Origin: HXMU1420-13 sp965228545
GTDB lineage: Bacteria > Bacteroidota > Rhodothermia > Balneolales > Balneolaceae
Assembly: GCA_965228545.1 (NCBI GenBank)
Contig: OZ245822.1
Location: 2,480,001-2,544,000, forward strand
Direction of reading: 5' to 3'
DNA length: 64,000 nt
In this document: positions 1-8,373 of the stretch, piece after piece
Layout of the letters: the number at the start of each line of letters is the position of its first letter
How positions within the stretch are numbered: position 1 is the first letter of the stretch
Translations under genes and position numbers: made by a program
Notes under the pieces: model-generated
Told to the model about the DNA's origin: nothing
Databases searched by the model: none
What the model saw: the letters and a program-made list of their open reading frames with translations, nothing else

Positions 1-70
<70 letters not shown>

Positions 71-119
71 CACTGGTATCGGAAGATTTTTTAACTATAC
101 ACAACACAACATTTAAACA

Positions 120-1307
120 ATGGCAAAAGAGACCTTTCAACGCACCAAGCCCCACGTGAATGTGGGCACCATTGGTCACGTAGATCACGGAAAGACTACA
201 TTAACGGCAGCGATCACCACGGTAATGGCGAAGACCTGGGGTGGAGTGGCGCAAGCGTTTGATCAAATTGATAATGCTCCTGAGGAGCGCGAGCGTGGTA
301 TTACCATCGCTACGGCGCATGTGGAGTATGAATCGGAAGTGCGTCACTACGCACACGTAGACTGCCCGGGCCACGCCGATTATGTGAAGAACATGGTGAC
401 AGGGGCGGCGCAGATGGATGGTGCTATTTTGGTGGTAGCGGCTACCGATGGTCCTATGCCACAAACCCGTGAGCACATCTTGTTGGCGCGTCAGGTGGGG
501 GTGCCTCAGGTAGTAGTGTTTATGAACAAGGTGGATCTTGTGGACGACGAGGAGCTGCTCGAGCTTGTAGAACTTGAAGTGCGTGAGTTGCTTTCTAGCT
601 ACGAGTTTGACGGTGATGAGATTCCAGTGATTCAGGGTTCTGCCTTGGGTGCACTAAACGGCGAAGAGCAGTGGGAGCAAAAAGTAGTAGAGCTTATCGA
701 GGCTGTTGATGAGACCATTCCTACGCCAGAGCGTGATGTAGACAAGCCGTTCTTGATGCCGGTTGAGGATGTATTCTCAATCACAGGTCGTGGAACAGTA
801 GCTACGGGTCGTATCGAGCGCGGTGTGATCAAGATCAATGAGGAAGTAGAGATAGTAGGGATCGTTGAAGATCCGATGAAGAGTGTGGTAACCGGTATAG
901 AGATGTTCCGTCGCTTGTTAGATCAAGGTGAGGCGGGCGACAATGCGGGTATTCTGCTGCGAGGTATTGCTAAGGAAGATATTCAGCGCGGAATGGTATT
1001 GTGTAAGCCGGGCTCAATCACTCCGCACAAACAATTCGAGTGTGAGGTGTATGTATTGAGCAAAGACGAAGGTGGGCGACACACTCCATTCTTCAAGGGC
1101 TACCGACCACAGTTTTATTTCCGTACCACGGATGTAACCGGAGCGTGTGAGCTTCCGAGTGGTGTGGAGATGGTGATGCCGGGCGACAACGTAAAGTTGA
1201 GCGTAGAGCTCATCCAGCCGGTAGCGATGGAAGAAGGACTACGATTTGCGATCCGCGAAGGTGGACGTACCGTAGGTGCCGGTGTGGTAACTAAAATTTT
1301 AGATTAA
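120..1307 (+). CDS. tuf: Elongation factor Tu
   Basis: EF-Tu is the GTPase that carries aminoacyl-tRNA to the ribosomal A site. The 395-residue length is standard. The G1 P-loop GHVDHGKT is at residues 19-26, the G3 motif DCPGH at 81-85 and the G4 motif NKVD at 136-139; domains 2 and 3 follow to the C-terminal KILD. It sits between tRNA-Thr and tRNA-Trp, 49 bases after the tRNA, with no obvious separate promoter. By eye its base composition is richer in G+C (roughly half) than the rpl/rpo genes downstream (nearer 40-45 percent in sampled stretches), which may reflect codon optimisation or gene conversion with another tuf copy. Identity is certain. Confidence 0.99.
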   Translation: MAKETFQRTKPHVNVGTIGHVDHGKTTLTAAITTVMAKTWGGVAQAFDQIDNAPEERERGITIATAHVEYESEVRHYAHVDCPGHADYVKNMVTGAAQMDGAILVVAATDGPMPQTREHILLARQVGVPQVVVFMNKVDLVDDEELLELVELEVRELLSSYEFDGDEIPVIQGSALGALNGEEQWEQKVVELIEAVDETIPTPERDVDKPFLMPVEDVFSITGRGTVATGRIERGVIKINEEVEIVGIVEDPMKSVVTGIEMFRRLLDQGEAGDNAGILLRGIAKEDIQRGMVLCKPGSITPHKQFECEVYVLSKDEGGRHTPFFKGYRPQFYFRTTDVTGACELPSGVEMVMPGDNVKLSVELIQPVAMEEGLRFAIREGGRTVGAGVVTKILD

Positions 1308-1337
1308 GCGCTACCACCAACATATTTACACATTGTA

Positions 1338-1362
1338 GAGTAGGTAGCTAAGCTGCCTACTC
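1338..1362 (+). terminator. Hairpin between tuf and tRNA-Trp
   Basis: GAGTAGGTAG and CTGCCTACTC can pair over ten positions (one G-U) around the loop CTAAG. The following TTGTGTGT is only partly U-rich, so this may be a weak terminator or an RNA processing hairpin that separates tuf from tRNA-Trp-secE-nusG. Confidence 0.5.
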
Positions 1363-1374
1363 TTGTGTGTATAA

Positions 1375-1447
1375 ACGGGCATAGCTCAGTTGGTAGAGCA
1401 CTGGTCTCCAAAACCAGGTGTCGGGAGTTCGAGTCTCTCTGCCCGTG
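1375..1447 (+). tRNA. tRNA-Trp (anticodon CCA)
   Basis: Acceptor strands ACGGGCA and TGCCCGT pair fully. The anticodon arm is CTGGT-CTCCAAA-ACCAG, giving anticodon CCA. The T arm is GGGAG-TTCGAGT-CTCTC and the discriminator is G. CCA is not encoded. tRNA-Trp lying just before secE is typical of many bacteria. Confidence 0.96.
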
Positions 1448-1464
1448 CAAACAAATAAATTGAT

Positions 1465-1647
1465 ATGGAAAAGCTTACAAATTTCTTCGAGAGTGTGGTT
1501 GCTGAATTCAAAAAAGTGAGTTGGCCGACACAACAAGAATTAATCGATAACACTATAATTGTTGTTGTCTTCTCGATCATACTGTCTGCGTTTATTTTCG
1601 GCATCGATCAAGTGTACAGCACAGTACTTGAAGCCATTTACAGATAA
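1465..1647 (+). CDS. secE: Preprotein translocase subunit SecE
   Basis: Small 60-residue single-span form of SecE, the subunit that clamps SecY in the general secretion channel of the inner membrane. The cytoplasmic amphipathic segment contains the family hallmark FKKVSWPTQQEL (residues about 15-26), followed by one transmembrane helix at about 29-50. It begins 17 bases after tRNA-Trp, and its stop codon TAA shares one base with the ATG of nusG, indicating translational coupling. Long three-span SecE forms exist in Proteobacteria; this one is the short type. Confidence 0.97.
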   Translation: MEKLTNFFESVVAEFKKVSWPTQQELIDNTIIVVVFSIILSAFIFGIDQVYSTVLEAIYR

Positions 1648-2204
1648 TGAGTAAAGAATTAGAACATGGCTGGTATGTAGTTCGCTGCTTTTCCAGCCAC
1701 GAAAAAAAAGTTAAAGAGTTCCTAGAGCGTGAGATCGAAGATCAAGATCTTGGCGATAAGATTTTAGACGTTTTGGTACCAACCGAAACAGTAGTTGAAA
1801 TCAGAGGGGGTAAGAAGCGGACTCGAGAGAAGAATTTTTTCCCGGGATACATACTGCTAAACACTCATTATGACGAAGAAGTAAACAATTTAATACAAAG
1901 TGCGCCGTCTTGCCTTGGGTTTCTGAAAGTAGGTAAAGAACAAACGGTGCCAACGCCTCTTAAAAAGCACGAAGTTCAACGCATCATTGGGCGAGTGCAA
2001 GAAGCTGGCGATGAAATCCGGAACGTAGATATTCCTTACAGCGAAGGAGATCTTGTAAAAGTGATCTCTGGTCCGTTCAAAGATTTTGACGGAACTGTAC
2101 AGGAAGTAAATGCCGATAAATTGAAGCTCCGAGTGTTGGTGAGCATCTTTGGCCGACGTACTCCGGTAGAAGTGGATGTGAATCAAGTTGAATCCACTGC
2201 ATAA
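1647..2204 (+). CDS. nusG: Transcription termination/antitermination factor NusG
   Basis: NusG binds the RNA polymerase clamp, modulates pausing and links transcription with ribosomes or Rho. At 185 residues it has the N-terminal NGN domain (from HGWYVVRCFSSHEKKV at about 7-22 through the FFPGYILL strand near 67-74) and the C-terminal KOW domain (EGDLVKVISGPFKDFDGTV, in the last third). The start overlaps the secE stop by one base. It is followed by 76 untranslated bases before rplK that contain a small hairpin without a U-tract, so read-through into the ribosomal protein genes is likely. Confidence 0.98.
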   Translation: MSKELEHGWYVVRCFSSHEKKVKEFLEREIEDQDLGDKILDVLVPTETVVEIRGGKKRTREKNFFPGYILLNTHYDEEVNNLIQSAPSCLGFLKVGKEQTVPTPLKKHEVQRIIGRVQEAGDEIRNVDIPYSEGDLVKVISGPFKDFDGTVQEVNADKLKLRVLVSIFGRRTPVEVDVNQVESTA

Positions 2205-2280
2205 AAGAACCTAGTTGATGCAAACTAGCTATTACGCGATAAATAGAAGTTATAAAATTAGAATAGGATCCTGAGAATCC

Positions 2281-2712
2281 ATGGCTAAAAAAGTTGAAAG
2301 AATCCTGAAGCTCCAAATCGTTGGTGGTCAGGCCAATCCCGCACCTCCTGTAGGTCCGGCGTTAGGTCAGGCTGGTATCAACATTATGGAGTTTTGTAAA
2401 GCCTTTAATGCTAAGACTCAGGAAAAAACCGGAACTGTAATTCCAGTAGAAATTACGGTGTTCGCGGATAAGTCTTTTACATTTAAGACGAAAACACCGC
2501 CAGCGCCAGTATTACTGAAACAAGCAGCGAAGATTAAATCCGGTTCAGGCGAGCCAAACCGCGCGAAAGTGGGTACGGTTACCTGGAGCCAATGCAAATC
2601 AATTGCAGAAGAGAAAATGGAGGACCTTAACGCGTTCGACATTGAAGCTGCTGCAGAAATGATTGCAGGTACGGCTCGTAGTATGGGTCTTAGAGTAAAT
2701 CGCGACAAGTAA
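2281..2712 (+). CDS. rplK: 50S ribosomal protein L11
   Basis: L11 binds 23S rRNA at the GTPase-associated centre and forms the base of the L7/L12 stalk. The 143 residues include the N-terminal QANPAPPVGPALGQAGINIMEF motif region and the C-terminal rRNA-binding domain ending in ARSMGLRV. It is the first gene of rplK-rplA-rplJ-rplL, with 13 bases to rplA. The start ATG is preceded by AGGATC. Length and sequence are typical. Confidence 0.99.
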   Translation: MAKKVERILKLQIVGGQANPAPPVGPALGQAGINIMEFCKAFNAKTQEKTGTVIPVEITVFADKSFTFKTKTPPAPVLLKQAAKIKSGSGEPNRAKVGTVTWSQCKSIAEEKMEDLNAFDIEAAAEMIAGTARSMGLRVNRDK

Positions 2713-2725
2713 AGGAATTATACCT

Positions 2726-3427
2726 ATGGCGAAACAAGGAAAGAAATATCAAGCAGTTGCGGCTCTTGTAAATCCGGAGTTGGAATATACTCTGGAGGAA
2801 GCTTGTGATCTTGTTAAAAAAACATCCACTACCTCATTTGATGCGTCAGTAGATATCGATATCCGTTTGGGTGTTGATCCACGTCATGCTGATCAGATGG
2901 TACGCGGTACGGTGAGCTTGCCTCATGGTACCGGTAAAGAAGTGCGTGTTTTGGCTTTGGTAAATGAAGCTAAACAAGAAGAAGCGAAAGAAGCTGGCGC
3001 CGACCATGTCGGGCTTGATGAATACATTGCACAAATTGAAGATGGGTGGGCAGACATTGACGTGATTATTGCCACACCAGATGTAATGGGTAAACTCGGT
3101 AAATTAGGTCGCTTTTTGGGGCCCCGAGGTTTAATGCCAAACCCGAAAAGTGGTACAGTAACAATGGATGTTGCCGCTGCAGTAAAACAGGTTAAAGCTG
3201 GTCAAATCGACTTCAGAGTTGATAAAGCTGGTATCCTGCATACCGCAATTGGTAAAGCAAGTTTTTCTGCATCTGATTTGAAAGACAACGCAGAAGCGTT
3301 TCTTCAAACAGTAATGCGATTAAAGCCTGCATCCGCAAAAGGTATTTACGTTAAAAGCGTATATATGAGTACTACCATGGGGCCAAGCATACCTATAAGC
3401 AGAACCGCAGTTACATCCCTTAACTAG
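2726..3427 (+). CDS. rplA: 50S ribosomal protein L1
   Basis: L1 binds 23S rRNA in the mobile L1 stalk and helps release deacylated tRNA; in many bacteria it also represses translation of its own operon mRNA. The 233 residues contain the conserved GRFLGPRGLMPNPKSGTVT segment (about residues 128-146) and the usual two-domain L1 layout, with C-terminal GPSIPIS. It lies between rplK and rplJ with 13-base gaps on both sides. Confidence 0.99.
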   Translation: MAKQGKKYQAVAALVNPELEYTLEEACDLVKKTSTTSFDASVDIDIRLGVDPRHADQMVRGTVSLPHGTGKEVRVLALVNEAKQEEAKEAGADHVGLDEYIAQIEDGWADIDVIIATPDVMGKLGKLGRFLGPRGLMPNPKSGTVTMDVAAAVKQVKAGQIDFRVDKAGILHTAIGKASFSASDLKDNAEAFLQTVMRLKPASAKGIYVKSVYMSTTMGPSIPISRTAVTSLN

Positions 3428-3440
3428 GAGGAATTAAATT

Positions 3441-3965
3441 ATGCCTACTGCAGAAAAGCGAGCAGTATTAGACGAAATCACAGAACACCTACGTAGTGCC
3501 AACGCTATTTACGTTGCCAAATACACGGGAATGTCTGTGGACGAAGCTAACGAGCTGCGTGGAGCATTCCGTAAGGGAGATGTCTTCTTCAAGGTTTACA
3601 AGAATAAACTGATGAAGCTTGCCATGCAAGAAGTGGGAGGATACGATGATATTATCCCGCAACTACAAGAGCAAAATGGCTTCGCATTTGTAGAAGAAGA
3701 ATTATCTGCACCAGCAAAAGTACTTAAGAACTTCATCAAGGAGCACAATAATAAGCCGGAATTTAAAGCTGCTATCGTAGATGGCGAGTTTTATGGTGGC
3801 GATAAACTTGATGCACTTGCTGCTATGAAATCTAAGAATGAAATCATTGGTGATATTCTTGGATTATTAATGGCGCCAATCACAAATGTAGTTGGTGGCT
3901 TACAAGCGCAAGGTTCTAACATTGTTGGGGCTGTAAAAACCATCGCTGAAAAAGGCGAAAACTAA
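3441..3965 (+). CDS. rplJ: 50S ribosomal protein L10
   Basis: L10 anchors L7/L12 dimers to the ribosome; its C-terminal helix is the docking rod. The 174 residues start with PTAEKRAVLDEI, the rRNA-binding N-terminal domain, and end with the Gly/Ala-rich helix region. The start is preceded by a strong AGGAGG-like site (TAGGAGGAATTAAATT). The gap after rplA is only 13 bases, so the long L10 leader that regulates rplJL in E. coli is absent here. Confidence 0.98.
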   Translation: MPTAEKRAVLDEITEHLRSANAIYVAKYTGMSVDEANELRGAFRKGDVFFKVYKNKLMKLAMQEVGGYDDIIPQLQEQNGFAFVEEELSAPAKVLKNFIKEHNNKPEFKAAIVDGEFYGGDKLDALAAMKSKNEIIGDILGLLMAPITNVVGGLQAQGSNIVGAVKTIAEKGEN

Positions 3966-4013
3966 CCCTTATTTAATTACGAATTTTACTTACAAAACAA
4001 CTGGAGATAAAAA

Positions 4014-4391
4014 ATGGCTGACGTTAAAGAACTAGCAGAACAGCTTGTAAACTTAACTATTAAAGAAGCTAACGAACTTGCCAAAGTTCTAGAAGAGGAA
4101 TACGATATCAAACCTGCTGCAGCAGCTGTTGCAGTTGCAGGCCCAGCCGGTGGTGGTGATGCCGGTGCCGCTGAAGAGCAAACTGAGTTTGATGTAATTC
4201 TAACTTCTGCTGGCGCAAAGAAAATTGCTGTTATTAAAGAAGTACGCGGTATTACCGGTCTTGGCTTGAAAGAAGCTAAAGAATTGGTAGACGGTGCTCC
4301 TAATGCAGTAAAAGAAGGCGCGTCGAAAGAAGAAGCTGAAGAGATTAAAAACAAGCTAGAAGAAGCTGGTGCTTCTGTAGAGCTGAAGTAA
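4014..4391 (+). CDS. rplL: 50S ribosomal protein L7/L12
   Basis: L7/L12 forms the flexible stalk that recruits and stimulates translational GTPases. The 125-residue protein has the N-terminal dimerisation region, an Ala/Gly-rich hinge at about 34-52 and the conserved C-terminal domain with GITGLGLKEAKELVDGAP. The start ATG follows CTGGAGATAAAAA. It is followed by 124 untranslated bases with a hairpin before rpoB, where expression of stalk protein and polymerase is usually uncoupled. Confidence 0.99.
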   Translation: MADVKELAEQLVNLTIKEANELAKVLEEEYDIKPAAAAVAVAGPAGGGDAGAAEEQTEFDVILTSAGAKKIAVIKEVRGITGLGLKEAKELVDGAPNAVKEGASKEEAEEIKNKLEEAGASVELK

Positions 4392-4415
4392 TCATTTCGC
4401 AAATTATCGCTGGCA

Positions 4416-4441
4416 GCCAATATCGTGAAAACGGTATTGGC
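4416..4441 (+). promoter_or_regulatory. Hairpin in the rplL-rpoB spacer
   Basis: GCCAATATCG and CGGTATTGGC pair over ten positions (one G-U) around a six-base loop, TGAAAA. No U-tract follows directly. In other bacteria this spacer holds an attenuator and RNase processing site that lowers rpoBC relative to rplJL; the same role is inferred here. Confidence 0.5.
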
Positions 4442-4515
4442 TATTGGCGTCTATGTACCCAAGCCCCTAATACGGGTTTTCACCATTACCCTTCAATTTA
4501 AAAGGAGAGGTCCTT

Positions 4516-7500
4516 TTGAGCAAGAAGATGCAAACCATCCCAAATACTTCCCGCCAAACTTTTGGCAGAACTCAACACGTATTGGAATATCCTGATTTTC
4601 TGGATATCCAGCTAGAGTCGTTCGAAAAATTTGTTCAACTCGATATTGCACCTAATGAACGATTGAATCAAGGTCTGCAACGGATTTTTCTTGAAAATTT
4701 CCCCATTCAAGACACCCGTGAAACCCACATTCTTGAGTTCCTTTACTACAATGTTGATGTGCCACGTTACACCATCAAAGAATGCCAAGATCGAGGCCTA
4801 ACATATTCTGTTCCTTTAAAAGCCAAGCTGCGGCTATCATCTGTAGATGACAGTGATGAAGCCAGCGAAACGATAGAACAGGAAGTGTTTCTGGGTGATT
4901 TACCTTGGATGACTAATCGCGGAACTTTCATAATCAACGGTGCCGAGCGTGTGATAGTGAGTCAGTTACACCGTTCACCTGGTGTTTTCTTCGGACAGTC
5001 TGTTCACCCGAATGGAACCCAGCTATATTCTGCGCGAGTTATTCCATTTAAAGGTAGCTGGATTGAATTCACAACCGATATTCGCGATGTATTATGGGCG
5101 TATATCGATCGTAAGAAAAAAATTCCCGCAACCACTCTTTTACGTGCTTTAGGATACTCAACCGACCTCGATCTTTTAAGCCTATTCGAGCTTTCTGAAG
5201 TTGTTAAATTCGGATCCAAACCAACCTATATGAAAAACTTAGTGGGCAAGCGCCTAGCTGAGAATATTGTGGTTGAAGAAATGGAAGAAGTAGTTGATGA
5301 GGAGACGGGTGAAGTAAGCGAAGCACTGAACCGTAAAATCATCTTCGAACGTGATCATGAATTGACCGAAGATGATTATGGGATGATCAAAGAAGCAGAG
5401 CTGAAATCTGTACTTGTTCAAAAAATTAGTGAAGAAGAGTCGTCTCGTTCCGTAATAATGAACACTCTGCGAAAAGATCCTACTTGGGACGAAACTTCTG
5501 CTCTTGGTGAAGTTTACCAGCAGATCCGCTCTGGTGAAATGCCTGATCCTGAAACGTCTCGTGCAATCTTGGAGCGTTTATTCTTTAGTGATAAGAAGTA
5601 CGATCTAGGCGAAGTTGGTAGATACCGATTGAATAAACGTTTGCATTTAGACGCTACCGATGTTCAATATCTAACAAAAGAAGATATTGTCGCAATTATT
5701 ACAGAGGTAATACGCCTCAAAAACATGAAATCTCAAGTGGACGATATTGATCACTTGAGTAACCGACGTGTACGTACCGTAGGTGAGCAGCTAGGCCAGC
5801 AGTTTGCAATTGGTTTAGCGCGTATGGCACGTACTATTAAAGAAAGAATGAACTCGCGCGATGCTGAGCAATTGACACCTCAGGATCTTGTAAATGCGAG
5901 AACCATTTCGAGTGTGATTAACACTTTCTTTGGTACCAATCAGCTTTCACAGTTTATGGATCAAACGAATCCATTAGCTGAATTGACGCACAAACGCCGT
6001 ATGTCGGCACTTGGCCCGGGTGGTCTTACTCGTGAGCGTGCAGGTTTCGAGGTTCGTGACGTTCACTACACGCATTACGGTCGACTTTGCCCGATTGAAA
6101 CACCGGAAGGTCCAAACATTGGTTTGATTTCTTCTCTATGTGTGCACGCCAAAGTAAATGATTTTGGATTCATCGAAACTCCTTACCGCAAAGTAAAAGA
6201 CGGTCAGGTTTCTGATGAAGTTGATTACTTAGCTGCTGAGCAGGAAGACGAGACAGTAATTGCGCAGGCAAATGCTGAGCTTGGTGAGAACAACATGTTC
6301 AAAAACGAGACTGTGTTCTCGAGAGCCAGAGAAGGTAACTACAACCAAGCACGTATCGATGAAATCGAATACATGGACGTTGCTACCAACCAAATTACCT
6401 CGTTAGCAGCAGCATTGATTCCATTCATCGAACATGATGATGCCAACCGTGCATTAATGGGCTCGAATATGCAGCGTCAAGCAGTTCCATTATTAAGACC
6501 GGAAGCTCCGGTTGTGGGAACAGGACTTGAGCACCGTGCTGCACGTGATTCTCGTGCAATTATTACCGCTGAAGCCGATGGTGAGGTGGTTTATGTAAGC
6601 GCAACTGAAGTTCGAGTGAAATACGAGCGAACAGAATTGCAGCAGAATTGCTATTTCGATGGTGGTATCAAATCGTACAAATTAGAGAAATTTACTCGTA
6701 CGAATCAGGATACAGCCATTAACCAGCGCCCAATTGTAAAAGTTGGCGATAAGGTTAAAAAGAATGAGGCAATTGTTGATGGATGTTCTACCGATGGTGG
6801 TGAACTTGCATTAGGCCGTAACCTACTTGTAGCTTTCATGCCGTGGCGCGGTTATAACTTTGAGGATGCGATCGTTATTTCTGAGCGCATCGTACAAGAA
6901 GATATTTACACTTCCATCCACATTACTGAGTTCGAGCAACAAGTTCGTGATACAAAACGTGGAGAGGAAGAGCTAACCCGTGAAATCCCTAACGTAAGTG
7001 AGGAAGCTACGCGCAACCTTAACGAACGTGGCATGATTCGCGTGGGTGCGAAAATTAATCCGGGTGATATTCTTGTTGGTAAGATCACACCTAAAGGTGA
7101 AACCGATCCAACTCCGGAAGAGAAATTATTACGTGCTATTTTTGGTGATAAAGCAGGTGATGTAAAAGATGCATCTCTAAAAACACCTCCGGGTGTATCA
7201 GGTACTGTTATTGGTACCAAACTTTTCAGCCGAAAGAGAGATGAACTTGTATCACGTAAAGAAGAGAAAAAACGTGTAGAACAAGAGCAGGAGCGTCATT
7301 CCCAAAAAATTGCTGAATTAAATCAGCAGTGGGCAGATAAAATGTATTCGCTACTTCGTGATAAAACTTCACCGGGTGTGTACGATTACAGCCGTGTGGA
7401 ATTAATTCCGAAAGGCGAGAAATACAAGAAATCTGTATTTGAAGAGATCGATCCTGTGAACATCAACGAGAATATTGATTGGGCAACCGATCAGGAGTTG

Positions 7501-8340
7501 GTGAAGCATGTTAGATTATTGTTCCACAATTACAGAGAGTTACGTCGCGAAATCGACAGCGAAGCAAAACGCAGAACATTTGCTATTCAAGTAGGAGATG
7601 AACTGCCTCCGGGAATCATCCAAAAAGCCAAAGTATTTGTGGCTAAGAAGCGTAAGCTTCAGGTTGGTGATAAGATGGCGGGCCGTCACGGTAACAAAGG
7701 TGTGGTTGCTAAGATCGTACCTGTTGAGGATATGCCGTTTATGGAGGATGGAACTCCGGTTGACATCTGCTTAAACCCACTTGGTGTACCCTCTCGTATG
7801 AACCTTGGCCAGATTTATGAAACCATTTTAGGATGGGCAGCCAAAAAACTAGGTACAACATTTGCATCCCCGATTTTTGACGGTGCTACTATGGATGATG
7901 TTAAAGAGCAACTACGAGCTGCAGGTTTACCTGAAGACGGTCGCGTGGAGCTTTACGACGGTAGAAGTGGTGAGAAATTCTCACAAAAAACTACGGTTGG
8001 TTACATCTATATGATCAAACTGAACCACTTAGTTCAGGATAAGATGCATTCGCGTTCAATCGGGCCATACTCGCTAATTACTCAGCAACCACTGGGCGGT
8101 AAAGCTCAATTCGGTGGGCAGCGACTAGGTGAGATGGAGGTATGGGCACTGTATGCTTATGGTGCTTCCAGCATCTTGAAAGAAATGCTCACTGTAAAGA
8201 GTGACGACGTAAAAGGACGATCCAAAGTTTATGAAGCCATTGTAAAAGGTGAAAACCTTCCTGATGGAGACGTGCCGGAATCATTTAAGGTATTATTACG
8301 AGAGCTTATGGGTCTCGGCCTTGAAATTCATTTGAATTAA
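4516..8340 (+). CDS. rpoB: DNA-directed RNA polymerase subunit beta
   Basis: The beta subunit of RNA polymerase, 1274 residues, matching the usual Bacteroidota length. It shows the fork and rifampicin-region sequence with FMDQTNPLAELTHKRR and GPGGLTRERAGFEVRDVH (about residues 475-515), and GDKMAGRHGNKG near residue 1051 in the active-centre region. The start is TTG, chosen because a strong AAAGGAGAGG ribosome-binding site sits just upstream and the N-terminus begins as in relatives. rpoC follows 33 bases later. Confidence 0.99.
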   Translation: MSKKMQTIPNTSRQTFGRTQHVLEYPDFLDIQLESFEKFVQLDIAPNERLNQGLQRIFLENFPIQDTRETHILEFLYYNVDVPRYTIKECQDRGLTYSVPLKAKLRLSSVDDSDEASETIEQEVFLGDLPWMTNRGTFIINGAERVIVSQLHRSPGVFFGQSVHPNGTQLYSARVIPFKGSWIEFTTDIRDVLWAYIDRKKKIPATTLLRALGYSTDLDLLSLFELSEVVKFGSKPTYMKNLVGKRLAENIVVEEMEEVVDEETGEVSEALNRKIIFERDHELTEDDYGMIKEAELKSVLVQKISEEESSRSVIMNTLRKDPTWDETSALGEVYQQIRSGEMPDPETSRAILERLFFSDKKYDLGEVGRYRLNKRLHLDATDVQYLTKEDIVAIITEVIRLKNMKSQVDDIDHLSNRRVRTVGEQLGQQFAIGLARMARTIKERMNSRDAEQLTPQDLVNARTISSVINTFFGTNQLSQFMDQTNPLAELTHKRRMSALGPGGLTRERAGFEVRDVHYTHYGRLCPIETPEGPNIGLISSLCVHAKVNDFGFIETPYRKVKDGQVSDEVDYLAAEQEDETVIAQANAELGENNMFKNETVFSRAREGNYNQARIDEIEYMDVATNQITSLAAALIPFIEHDDANRALMGSNMQRQAVPLLRPEAPVVGTGLEHRAARDSRAIITAEADGEVVYVSATEVRVKYERTELQQNCYFDGGIKSYKLEKFTRTNQDTAINQRPIVKVGDKVKKNEAIVDGCSTDGGELALGRNLLVAFMPWRGYNFEDAIVISERIVQEDIYTSIHITEFEQQVRDTKRGEEELTREIPNVSEEATRNLNERGMIRVGAKINPGDILVGKITPKGETDPTPEEKLLRAIFGDKAGDVKDASLKTPPGVSGTVIGTKLFSRKRDELVSRKEEKKRVEQEQERHSQKIAELNQQWADKMYSLLRDKTSPGVYDYSRVELIPKGEKYKKSVFEEIDPVNINENIDWATDQELVKHVRLLFHNYRELRREIDSEAKRRTFAIQVGDELPPGIIQKAKVFVAKKRKLQVGDKMAGRHGNKGVVAKIVPVEDMPFMEDGTPVDICLNPLGVPSRMNLGQIYETILGWAAKKLGTTFASPIFDGATMDDVKEQLRAAGLPEDGRVELYDGRSGEKFSQKTTVGYIYMIKLNHLVQDKMHSRSIGPYSLITQQPLGGKAQFGGQRLGEMEVWALYAYGASSILKEMLTVKSDDVKGRSKVYEAIVKGENLPDGDVPESFKVLLRELMGLGLEIHLN

Positions 8341-8373
8341 TCACTGTTAATATAAGTTTCGGAGGAAAACCCC

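Noticed and set aside
2211..2228. CTAGTT/AACTAG hairpin between nusG and rplK
   Set aside because: Only six pairs and no U-tract; not convincing as terminator, and a role in L11/L1 regulation cannot be supported.
3986..4420. 144-codon minus-strand open frame rich in Ala and Ser
   Set aside because: Mirror image of rplL and its flanks; the Ala/Ser runs come from the L7/L12 hinge codons.
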